Assembly (NCBI GenBank): GCA_009724975.1
Contig: SRXB01000159.1
Span: 1-5,284 of the forward strand
DNA: 5,284 bases
Direction of reading: 5' to 3'
From: a bacterium
GTDB taxonomy: Bacteria > Desulfobacterota > Deferrisomatia > Deferrisomatales > BM512
Positions 1 to 5,284 of this stretch are shown here, one piece after another (position 1 is the stretch's first letter; each line of letters starts with the position of its first letter). The notes below the pieces were generated by a model. That model was not told where the DNA came from, searched no databases, and saw only the letters and a list, made by a program, of their open reading frames with translations. The position numbers and the translations under genes were made by a program.

Positions 1-1
1 G

Positions 2-1039
2 GCCGACGCGCTGGTGGCGGTATCGGCCAAAGGCTCCTCCACGGCCAAAATAGTGGCGAGGACCGAGGCTATGGAAAAACCGGCGGGGACGAACAACCTC
101 TATATGGCGGTGGTCAACGCCTCGCCGTCGGTTCCCTCGCTAAGCTATGTGCTTGGGGTCGGCAACTACCCCCCGCTGCTCGCCATTATCGGAGATAAAT
201 CCGTAGCCGCGGGCTCGTTGCTGGATTTCACCCTCTCGGCGACCGACCAAAACGGCGACCAGCTCGCCTTCTCCGCCCAGGGGCTTCCCGCCGGAGCCAC
301 CCTCGACCCCTCCACCGGCCACTTTTCCTGGCAGACGGGCGCGGGGCAGGCCGGAATCTATCCGGTAAACTTCTCGGTAACCGACGGAGTTTCGGTGGAC
401 AGCGAAAACATCTCGATAACGGTCGGGAGCGTTGCGGGAAACCGCGCCCCCATCCTAACGGCTATCGGCAACAGGCAGGGAAGCGAAGCTGCCGCGCTCC
501 TGATAGCGCCCGACGCCTACGACCCCGACTCCGACCCGCTCTCTTTCAGCGTTACCGGCGCTCCCGCCGGAGCCGCGTTCAACGCCGGAACCGGAGACTT
601 CTCCTGGACACCCTCGGTCGGGCAGGCGGGGTCCTACGCCCTCACCTTCACCGTCTCGGACGGAACCCTTGCCGACAGCGAAACAATATTTCTCACGATA
701 ACCCCGCAAAACAGGGCTCCGGTGCTGGCCTCGGTCGGCCCCAAAACCGTGGTGGCGGGCAACGCTCTGGTAATACAGCTCTCCGCCACCGACGAGGACG
801 GCGACTCTCTCTCCTTCGGCGCGGGCAATGCCCCCCCGGGCGGCGGCGTCAACGCTTTTTCGGGCGTCTTCTACTGGCAGCCTACCACAAGCCAGATCGG
901 GACCTACTCCACCACCTTCACGGTCTCCGACGGCAAGCTCACCGACAGCGAAACGGTGACGATAAAGGTAGTCGCCTCCTCATCTTCCGGCGGTAGCGGC
1001 TCCGCCGGGTGCTTCATAGAGGCGCTGGGCGGCTGGTGA
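2..1039 (+). CDS. Ig-like (He_PIG/cadherin-like) repeat protein, 5' partial, C-terminal Cys-Phe-Ile tail
   Basis: This is the C-terminal part of a probable secreted or surface protein. The frame is open to the left edge of the window, so the GTG at 14 is not a convincing start and the gene probably begins upstream. Counting residues from that GTG, three Ig-like repeats lie at about 53-138, 145-231 and 235-320. Each opens with a P-x-L-x-x-x-G motif, has an Asp-rich loop (ATDQNGD, AYDPDSD, ATDEDGD), then GxxxPAG-like and FxW motifs, and closes with V(S/T)DG...DSE. This is the pattern of putative Ig / cadherin-like domains, whose Asp loops often bind calcium. A Ser/Gly linker (322-331) precedes the ending AGCFIEALGGW. 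No enzyme domain, membrane segment or sortase-type tail is visible. The 173-base gap and the promoter after it suggest it is not in the same operon as the next gene. The role is probably extracellular adhesion or structure, but the ligand is unknown. Confidence 0.85.
   Translation, partial: ADALVAVSAKGSSTAKIVARTEAMEKPAGTNNLYMAVVNASPSVPSLSYVLGVGNYPPLLAIIGDKSVAAGSLLDFTLSATDQNGDQLAFSAQGLPAGATLDPSTGHFSWQTGAGQAGIYPVNFSVTDGVSVDSENISITVGSVAGNRAPILTAIGNRQGSEAAALLIAPDAYDPDSDPLSFSVTGAPAGAAFNAGTGDFSWTPSVGQAGSYALTFTVSDGTLADSETIFLTITPQNRAPVLASVGPKTVVAGNALVIQLSATDEDGDSLSFGAGNAPPGGGVNAFSGVFYWQPTTSQIGTYSTTFTVSDGKLTDSETVTIKVVASSSSGGSGSAGCFIEALGGW
170..973 (+). repeat. three tandem Ig-like domain repeats
   Basis: Three successive units within the first gene start at 170, 446 and 716, with a period of 92 then 90 codons. 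The shared skeleton is P-x-L, G-(D/N/P)-(K/R), an Asp-rich D-x-(N/D)-x-D loop, LSF or LAF, G-x-F-x-W-x-(P/T), Q-x-G-x-Y, TDG or SDG, and DSE. Repeat 2 differs in the first half: EAAALLIAPDAYDPDSD replaces the more usual LxFTLSATDxxGD. Repeats 1 and 3 keep SATD. Units this regular normally arise by domain duplication. Confidence 0.85.
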
Positions 1040-1068
1040 AACGCGGCCCTCCGAAAAATCGTAATCTC

Positions 1069-1097
1069 TTGACTTGAACCCGCTTCTTCGGTAGATA
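1069..1097 (+). promoter_or_regulatory. candidate sigma70-type promoter of the carboxylase operon
   Basis: A TTGACT -35 box at 1069-1074 (5 of 6 to TTGACA) is followed after exactly 17 bases by TAGATA at 1092-1097. An overlapping GATATT (1094-1099) is an alternative -10 with 19-base spacing. The -10 match is only moderate. Its position, between the stop at 1039 and the operon's first start at 1213, fits an operon promoter. Transcription would begin near 1104 and leave a leader of about 109 bases. Confidence 0.5.
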
Positions 1098-1103
1098 TTC
1101 ACT

Positions 1104-1212
1104 TCTTTAGGCCCGTTCGCGGGGTGGGTGAAGGAGCGCCTTTTTCCAGGCCGCGCAACCGAAGTTTGACCGGAAATGAGTTCCGGCAGGCATTTTAAGA
1201 GGTGAGAAAGAA
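1104..1212 (+). promoter_or_regulatory. structured 5' leader of the carboxylase operon
   Basis: The presumed leader holds two short perfect hairpins. One is CCCG/CGGG with a TTCG loop (1112-1123). The other is CCGGAA/TTCCGG with an ATGAG loop (1170-1186), which ends 10 bases before the Shine-Dalgarno and is followed by TTTT (1193-1196). A weaker AAGG-AGCG-CCTT hairpin with a five-T run lies at 1131-1145. I recognise no known riboswitch class, and the structures are short enough to be chance in GC-rich DNA. Their closeness to the ribosome binding site makes translational control possible. Confidence 0.25.
1197..1205 (+). promoter_or_regulatory. ribosome binding site supporting a TTG start
   Basis: AAGAGGTGA lies 7 bases before the TTG at 1213. 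This strong Shine-Dalgarno decides the start: the resulting N-terminus MFRKVLIANRGEIA matches the conserved beginning of biotin carboxylases, so no residues are missing or added. Confidence 0.85.
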
Positions 1213-2670
1213 TTGTTCCGAAAGGTTTTGATAGCCAACCGCGGCGAAATCGCGGTGAGAATCCACAGGGCCTGCAAAGAGCTGGGGATACAGACTGTGG
1301 CGATCTATACCGAGCAGGACTCCCACTCGGTTCACGTCACCAAGGCCGACGAGGCCATTCTGGTCGGCCCCGGCCCTCGCGGGGGCTACCTTGACGCCGC
1401 GCAGATAGCCGAAGTCGCCGCCAGTTGCGGGGCCGACGCGGTCCACCCGGGCTACGGATTCCTCTCCGAAAAGCCGATTCTCTCAAAGGAACTCGCCAAA
1501 AAGGGGATAAAACTCATAGGCCCCAACGTGCGCGCCATCGAGACGATGGGCGACAAGGTGGAGGCCCGCAAAGTCGCCATAGCCGCAGGCGTTCCCGTAA
1601 TTCCGGCCGCTCCGGTCCTCTCCACCCTTGAGGAGGCGATCCACTGGGCCAAGGAGATCGGCTACCCCGTCATGCTCAAGGCGGTGGCCGGCGGCGGCGG
1701 CAAGGGGATGCGCGTCATACGCAACGACTCGGAGATGAAGGACGGCTTCACCATGGCCTCCTCCGAGGCGCAAAAATCCTTCGCCGACGGGCGCATGTAC
1801 CTTGAGCGCTTCATCGAGGAGCCGCGCCACATAGAAATTCAGGTAATATGCGACAGCCACGGCAACCGCGCCTACCTGGGCGAACGCGACTGCTCCATAC
1901 AGCGCCGCCACCAAAAGCTCATCGAAATAGCTCCCTCGCTCGTGCTCACGCCGGAAAAACGCAAAGAGATGGGCGAAGTGGCCCTCTCGCTGTGCAAAGA
2001 GGTGGGTTACGACTCGGCGGGAACGCTGGAATTCCTCCTTGAGCCCGACGGTCGCTACTACTTCCTAGAAATGAACACCCGCATACAGGTCGAGCACACC
2101 GTAAGCGAAATGGTCACCGGCATCGACCTGGTGCGCGAGATGATACGCAGCGCGGCTGGCGAGGAGCTCTCCTTCCGCCAGGAAGACGTCACCCTCCACG
2201 GCTACGCCATCGAGTGCCGCATAAACGCCGAGGACCCCCTCAACAACTTCATGCCCTCGCCGGGCAAGATAACCCGCTACCTCTCTCCGGGCGGCTTCGG
2301 CGTAAGGCTCGACTCGTGCATCTACTCGGGCTACGAGGTCCTTCCCTACTTCGACCCAATGATCTCCAAACTCTGCGTCTGGGGCAGGAGCTGGGAAGAG
2401 ACGCTGGACAGGCTTGGCCGCGCCCTCGACGAATACGTCATCCGCGGCATCCAGACCACCATCCCCTTCTACCGGAGGATAATCGAGGACAAGGATTTTC
2501 GGGCAGGCAACTTCACCACCCACTTCCTTGAGGAAAAGAGCGATTCCTTCACCTATCCCGAGCCCAGCGAGCCGATGGACCCCTTCTTCCTCGCAGGTGC
2601 GGCGCTTCTGGCGCACTGCATAGCCTTCGGGACGCCCACTGAAATTGAACGCATGGAGAACGAGCCGTGA
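1213..2670 (+). CDS. accC: biotin carboxylase subunit (AccC/PycA-type)
   Basis: This cytoplasmic enzyme uses ATP and bicarbonate to carboxylate biotin on a carrier protein, the first half-reaction of acetyl-CoA, pyruvate and related carboxylases. It has 485 residues, against about 450 for AccC and about 470-500 for PycA-type subunits. In order there is an N-terminal domain (about 1-110, ANRGEIAVR), an ATP-grasp domain (about 114-320) and a C-terminal biotin carboxylase domain (about 330-440). Residues matching the E. coli AccC active site are present: K115, K155, the Gly-rich loop GGGGKGMR (160-167), H206 in RHIEIQ, K235 in RRHQK, E273, and E286, N288, R290, E294 in EMNTRIQVEH, plus R336 in ECRINAED. 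There is no biotinyl domain; the last 45 residues are an ordinary C-terminal extension. The start is TTG. The stop overlaps the next gene's GTG, which implies translational coupling. The neighbour suggests a PycA-like role, but the acceptor carrier and substrate cannot be read from this sequence. Confidence 0.95.
   Translation: MFRKVLIANRGEIAVRIHRACKELGIQTVAIYTEQDSHSVHVTKADEAILVGPGPRGGYLDAAQIAEVAASCGADAVHPGYGFLSEKPILSKELAKKGIKLIGPNVRAIETMGDKVEARKVAIAAGVPVIPAAPVLSTLEEAIHWAKEIGYPVMLKAVAGGGGKGMRVIRNDSEMKDGFTMASSEAQKSFADGRMYLERFIEEPRHIEIQVICDSHGNRAYLGERDCSIQRRHQKLIEIAPSLVLTPEKRKEMGEVALSLCKEVGYDSAGTLEFLLEPDGRYYFLEMNTRIQVEHTVSEMVTGIDLVREMIRSAAGEELSFRQEDVTLHGYAIECRINAEDPLNNFMPSPGKITRYLSPGGFGVRLDSCIYSGYEVLPYFDPMISKLCVWGRSWEETLDRLGRALDEYVIRGIQTTIPFYRRIIEDKDFRAGNFTTHFLEEKSDSFTYPEPSEPMDPFFLAGAALLAHCIAFGTPTEIERMENEP
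2655..2670 (+). promoter_or_regulatory. RBS and GTGA stop/start overlap
   Basis: GGAG at 2655-2658 lies 8 bases before GTG (2667-2669). The TGA stop of the biotin carboxylase (2668-2670) overlaps this start in GTGA. This supports translational coupling and fixes the start of the second gene just before RIFDASLRD, the expected first strand of its TIM barrel. Confidence 0.75.
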
Positions 2671-4322
2671 GACCTCCCGTAAGAATATTTGACGCGAGCC
2701 TTCGCGACTCCATTGGCGACTTCGTCACCCTCCACCTTCGCGCCCACGAGCTTGGCGAAGCGGTGCGCCTCCTCGACAAGGTCGGCTTCGCCGCAGTGGA
2801 CGGCTTCGGCGGCGGCACCGCCGAGCGCCTCGCCCGCGACCTGCGCGAAGACCCCTGGGAGCGCCTTCGCGCCATAAGGCGCGGCCTCTCTCATACCCCC
2901 TTGCAGGCGGTAATACGCTCGCGCATGCTCTTCGGGCAAAAACCTGCCCCACTCTCCACCATCAGGGCCACCCTGAGGCATCTAAAAGACCTCGGCGTGG
3001 ATTGCGTCAAAATCTCCGACCCGGGAATCGACCTTGAAGGCACGCGGCAGGTAATCCTAGTCGCCAAATCCATCGGCTTTCGCGTCTCGGCGGCTGTTCC
3101 GGTGGCATGGGGCAAGATAAACGACCCGCGCGACGCCCTTCTGGAAGGCGCGGTGACCTTCTCCGAGGCGGGAGCGGACGAAGTCGTCCTTCAGGACGCT
3201 TTCGGACTCCTTTCCCCGGCTCACGTGGCAAGCCTGGTGCGCTCCTTCACCCAGCACTGCTCGCTGCCCCTTCGCCTCCACATCCACGACACCAACCTCC
3301 TTTCGGTCGCCACCCTTGAGGCCGGAATAAGCGCGGGGGCCTCCGCCGCCGACGCCACAATCTCCTCGCTGGGCTGGACTTACAGCCCGCCGCGCACCGA
3401 ATCGCTGGTGATGGCCCTTCGCGGCTCCGACCGCGCGCCCGACATCGACCTCACCGCCCTCGAAAACGCCTCGGCGTGGTTCGAGCTGGCAAAGGAGCGC
3501 AAGGGTTTCGGCCACAAGGCGCTTCACGGCGTCGACCACGGCCTCCTTCGCGGGGAGATGCCCTCCACCGTGCGCCGCGCCCTCATCGAGGAGCTTCGCA
3601 AGAAAGAGCGCCCCGACCTCATCGAGCGCGCCTGGAAGGAAGTGAACGCGGTATGGGAGGATTTCGGCTGTCCGCCCCTTCTCTCCCCGCTGGTGGAAGC
3701 CGTCTGCGCGCAAACTGTCGTCAACGTCTGCTCCGAAACTCCCTATTCAACCCTCGACCAGCGCGCCGTAGCCTATCTTGGCGGTCTCTACGGCCAGCCG
3801 CGCCCGGGCGTTAAGGCCGGGCTGGTCGAAAAGGCGGTGGAATACCCCATAGCGCCGGAGATGAAACTGCCCGAGCTCTCCGAGGCCCCCGCCGGACCCA
3901 TGGCCAGCGTCGAGGAAAAGCTCACAAGCATCCTCTTCCCCGAAAGCGTCGCCGCCCGCGAGCTCCATGGAGCCGCAAAAGCCGCCCCAGCCTCCGACAC
4001 CCCCGCCGTGGAAGCCTCCATACCCAGAAAACTCATGGTGGAACGCCACGGCGAGTCCTTTGAAGTGGCCCTTGAGGGAATAGGCCCCAAGCGCGGCAAT
4101 AAACGTACCCTCTTTTTGCGCATCGGCGGCGACACCGCCGCGGTAGAGGTCACCTTCCCCCAAAGCGGAGCCGCGCCCGAGTTCACCCTCGTTCACCACG
4201 GCAAACAGCACAAGGTTAAGATTCTTGAGATACGCCCCAAGGGCAAACGGACCCTGCCGGTCGTCCTGCGCGAGGACGAGCAGGTGTTGGAAGTGCTCTA
4301 TTCCTTCCCCAAGAGCCTCTAA
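2667..4322 (+). CDS. pyruvate carboxylase subunit B / oxaloacetate decarboxylase alpha-like protein with altered active site and no biotinyl domain
   Basis: The protein has 551 residues. About 5-255 form an HMGL-like TIM barrel resembling the carboxyltransferase (CT) domain of PycB/OadA: FDASLRD, EDPWERLRAIR, TPLQAVIR, a CVKISD strand, then LHIHD. About 278-435 match the following PYC/OADA region (EDFGCPPLLSP, AVAYLGGLYGQPRPGV, LFPESVA). Such domains move carboxyl groups between biotin and a 2-oxoacid such as pyruvate. Metal ligands D14, H205 and H207 are kept, as are R84 and D118. However, the carbamylated Lys is Q176 (LQDAFG for the usual IKDMAG), RDAHQ reads RDSIG (Gln to G17), and the C-terminal catalytic Thr is S340. 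No AMKM biotinylation motif follows; instead 455-551 hold a duplicated beta-rich unit. It is co-transcribed with a biotin carboxylase. It could be a CT subunit using a separate carrier, an enzyme with different chemistry (HMG-CoA lyase and isopropylmalate synthase also lack the carbamyl-Lys), or a non-catalytic partner. The family is sure; the activity is not. Confidence 0.9.
   Translation: MRPPVRIFDASLRDSIGDFVTLHLRAHELGEAVRLLDKVGFAAVDGFGGGTAERLARDLREDPWERLRAIRRGLSHTPLQAVIRSRMLFGQKPAPLSTIRATLRHLKDLGVDCVKISDPGIDLEGTRQVILVAKSIGFRVSAAVPVAWGKINDPRDALLEGAVTFSEAGADEVVLQDAFGLLSPAHVASLVRSFTQHCSLPLRLHIHDTNLLSVATLEAGISAGASAADATISSLGWTYSPPRTESLVMALRGSDRAPDIDLTALENASAWFELAKERKGFGHKALHGVDHGLLRGEMPSTVRRALIEELRKKERPDLIERAWKEVNAVWEDFGCPPLLSPLVEAVCAQTVVNVCSETPYSTLDQRAVAYLGGLYGQPRPGVKAGLVEKAVEYPIAPEMKLPELSEAPAGPMASVEEKLTSILFPESVAARELHGAAKAAPASDTPAVEASIPRKLMVERHGESFEVALEGIGPKRGNKRTLFLRIGGDTAAVEVTFPQSGAAPEFTLVHHGKQHKVKILEIRPKGKRTLPVVLREDEQVLEVLYSFPKSL
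4029..4319 (+). repeat. internal duplication at the C-terminus of the CT-like protein
   Basis: Residues 455-500 and 505-551 align as two copies. The shared frame is V-x-(R/H)-H-G-x4-V-x4-I-x-P-K, then K-R-T-L after a 1-3 residue gap, then 11 residues, E-V, and an aromatic. Matching pairs include H461G462/H511G512, V467/V517, I472/I522, P474K475/P524K525, KRTL 479-482/527-530 and E494V495/E542V543. Copy 1 also resembles the segment that precedes the biotinyl domain in pyruvate carboxylases (GESFEVALEGIG). Copy 2 occupies the place of the missing biotin carrier. Confidence 0.6.
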
Positions 4323-4345
4323 AGGCCAGGGATAAAGGGCGCGGC

Positions 4346-5014
4346 TTGGAAAGACTCGCCGTACCCTTTTCAAAATCGGCGAACCACTCGGAAACCTGGA
4401 ACAGCGCGGCCTGGGCGGAAATACCCCCGGGCCGCGTTTTTAATTTCCTCCCCGAAAGCTCCCCACACCGCCCCGAAACCCTCTTTCGCCTCGCGTGGAG
4501 CGAAAAGGGCATCGCCGGAATCTTCAAAGTGGCCGACAAGTGGGCCCTTGCGCGTCACGAAGGGTTCGGCGGGCAGGTCTACCGCGACTCCTGCGTGGAA
4601 ATATTCCTCTCGCCCGACCTTTCAAGGGGCTACCTCAACTTCGAGTTCGCCGCAAACGGCGCCTTCCTCGCCGGACTGGTCACCGACCCGCGCAGGACGC
4701 CAGAAGGCGGGCTCAGGGGCTTTGCAATGCTGACAGAAGACGAGGCAGCGCGGATTTTGGTCTCCCCCTCGCTCGGCTTTTGCAAATTCGAGGAGAGCGA
4801 AAGGGAAATCGAGTGGACTTTGGGGTTTTTCATACCCTTTTCGCTCCTTTCGCGCCATTTCGGAGTCGAGAAACTCAAAAAAGGCGACGAACTGCGAGCC
4901 AACCTCCAAAAATGCGCCGACGACTCAAGCCGCCCCCACTGGGCCTCGTGGTCTCCCCTCCCCGCCAGGAACTTCCACCTGCCTGAACACTTCGGCAAGC
5001 TGACGCTAGCCTGA
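4346..5014 (+). CDS. carbohydrate-binding family 9-like (DOMON-type) protein
   Basis: This is a 222-residue single-domain beta-sandwich protein. Recognisable CBM9-like signatures are RLAWSEKGIAGIFKVADK (48-65), the hallmark YRDSCVEIFLSP (79-90), YLNFEFAANGAFL (96-108), EWTLGFFIPFSLL (156-168), ELRANLQKC (182-190), and the ending HWASWSPLPARNFHLPEHFGKL (198-219). The family binds sugars or haem-like ligands in some members, but many stand-alone members have no known role. No signal peptide or membrane segment is visible, so it is probably cytoplasmic, which is unusual for a carbohydrate-binding module. The TTG start at 4346 follows AAAGGG (4334-4339) by 6 bases and lies 23 bases after the previous stop, so it belongs to the same operon. 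The frame is open further upstream inside the previous gene, but no better start with an RBS is evident. A link to the carboxylase pair is inferred from position only. Confidence 0.88.
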   Translation: MERLAVPFSKSANHSETWNSAAWAEIPPGRVFNFLPESSPHRPETLFRLAWSEKGIAGIFKVADKWALARHEGFGGQVYRDSCVEIFLSPDLSRGYLNFEFAANGAFLAGLVTDPRRTPEGGLRGFAMLTEDEAARILVSPSLGFCKFEESEREIEWTLGFFIPFSLLSRHFGVEKLKKGDELRANLQKCADDSSRPHWASWSPLPARNFHLPEHFGKLTLA

Positions 5015-5026
5015 AAAGCCCGCTAT

Positions 5027-5094
5027 AATTTTACCTTCGAGCAAATAAGAAAAGGCCCGGCAGGGCTTGGGTTAAAATTTACTTTCGAGCGAAT
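5027..5094 (+). repeat. imperfect 20-base direct repeat, 48-base period
   Basis: 5027-5046 and 5075-5094 match at 17 of 20 bases, with the identical core TTCGAGC. The copies start 48 bases apart just after the operon, with the small GC hairpin between them. They may be a fragment of a dispersed intergenic repeat or paired protein-binding sites; the sequence does not distinguish these. Confidence 0.45.
5041..5068 (-). terminator. possible rho-independent terminator, leftward
   Basis: Read on the minus strand, AAGCCC-TGCC-GGGCCT forms a 6-bp stem (one G-U pair) with a 4-base loop, and TTTTCTTATTTG follows at once. On the plus strand the hairpin is followed by GGGTTAAAATTT, a poor tail, so the orientation favours transcription arriving from the right. 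The stem is short, hence the low confidence. Confidence 0.33.
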
Positions 5095-5173
5095 CAATGG
5101 ATTTGCGAGCCACGAGCGGAACGCGAGCCTTCGTGAGGTTTTAATTTGGCAATTTGATAGATTTTCTTTCTTT

Positions 5174-5199
5174 GCTACCTTTCCTCGTGGAAAGGTAGC
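5174..5199. repeat. perfect 11-bp inverted repeat, 4-base loop
   Basis: GCTACCTTTCC (5174-5184) and GGAAAGGTAGC (5189-5199) are exact reverse complements around TCGT. In RNA this would be a stable hairpin. Neither strand has a T-run directly after it, so it is not a typical intrinsic terminator. It is preceded on the plus strand by the pyrimidine tract TTTTCTTTCTTT (5162-5173). A dispersed intergenic palindrome or an RNA-processing hairpin is possible. Confidence 0.7.
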
Positions 5200-5284
5200 G
5201 CCAAACACGCCCCTGCGAGCCCATTTTCTGTCGAAAAATCGCTCCCTTGAAGGAGGAGATTGAGAACTCGCTCATCTTCGCCGG

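Larger units (their letters stand above)
5015..5284. other. intergenic tail, no convincing gene
   Basis: About 270 bases downstream of the operon are clearly AT-richer than the genes. They hold a near-direct repeat (5027-5046 and 5075-5094), a small hairpin with a leftward T-tail (5041-5068), a perfect 11-bp inverted repeat (5174-5199), and three copies of GCGAGCC (5105, 5123, 5215). Near the right edge, AAGGAGGAG (5250-5258) followed by GC-rich codons may mark the edge of another gene. An open minus-strand frame also runs from the right edge to a TAA at 5141. Neither is strong enough to call. Confidence 0.5.

Noticed and set aside
14..16. GTG at 14 as the true start of the Ig-repeat gene
   Set aside because: The frame is open to the window edge, there is no Shine-Dalgarno in the 13 bases before it, and no signal peptide follows, as would be expected for this protein type.
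1052..1061. CGAAAAATCG, also present at 5232-5241, as a shared regulatory site
   Set aside because: The 10-base identity is short and the two contexts are otherwise unrelated; chance is a sufficient explanation.
1131..1145. Hairpin plus five-T run as a terminator between the first gene and the operon
   Set aside because: The stem is only four pairs and it lies downstream of the likely operon promoter.
2065..2616. Long minus-strand reading frame opposite the biotin carboxylase
   Set aside because: It is a by-product of GC-rich codons in the opposite real gene, has no RBS or family features, and the plus strand is clearly coding.
3057..3713. 218-codon minus-strand reading frame opposite the CT-like gene
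   Set aside because: It is antisense to a well-conserved domain; its composition reflects the complementary codons and no domain is recognisable.
5023..5208. 61-codon minus-strand reading frame across the intergenic tail
   Set aside because: It runs through the hairpins and the direct repeat, resembles no family I know, and has the composition of spacer DNA.
5260..5284. TTG at 5260 as a gene start after AGGAGG
   Set aside because: The spacing is only 3 bases and the resulting frame is low-complexity Ser-rich; the window ends too soon to judge.

Overview
The window is GC-rich and mostly coding on the plus strand. The organism looks like a bacterium of the deltaproteobacterial kind (Desulfobacterota or Desulfuromonadota-like). 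This is a weak inference from three things: high GC with frequent ATA isoleucine codons, a split biotin carboxylase / carboxyltransferase gene pair, and a surface-type Ig-repeat protein ending in a Ser/Gly linker plus Cys-Phe-Ile. No marker gene fixes the taxonomy.

Layout. (1) 2-1039: the 3' part of a gene for an Ig-like (He_PIG/cadherin-like) repeat protein, whose start lies left of the window. (2) 1040-1212: a 173-base gap with a plausible sigma70-type promoter at 1069-1097, a leader with small hairpins, and a strong Shine-Dalgarno. (3) 1213-5014: a tight three-gene operon. It holds a biotin carboxylase (TTG start), a pyruvate carboxylase subunit B / oxaloacetate decarboxylase alpha-like protein (GTG start overlapping the previous stop), and a small carbohydrate-binding family 9-like (DOMON-type) protein (TTG start, 23 bases downstream). 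(4) 5015-5284: an AT-richer tail with no convincing gene. It contains a near-direct repeat, a possible leftward terminator and a perfect 11-bp inverted repeat.

How the genes may work together. The biotin carboxylase has every active-site residue I can place, so it should carboxylate biotin using ATP and bicarbonate. Its partner has the carboxyltransferase TIM barrel and the following PYC/OADA region, but no biotinyl domain. Several hallmark catalytic residues are also changed: the carbamylated Lys is Gln, the RDxxQ Gln is Gly, and the C-terminal catalytic Thr is Ser. Where the biotin carrier normally sits, the protein instead ends in what looks like two copies of a roughly 45-residue beta-rich unit. 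No biotin carrier is encoded in the window. The operon is therefore either part of a carboxylase that borrows a carrier encoded elsewhere, or a repurposed biotin-enzyme paralog. This pair, together with the CBM9-like third gene, is the most interesting part of the window.
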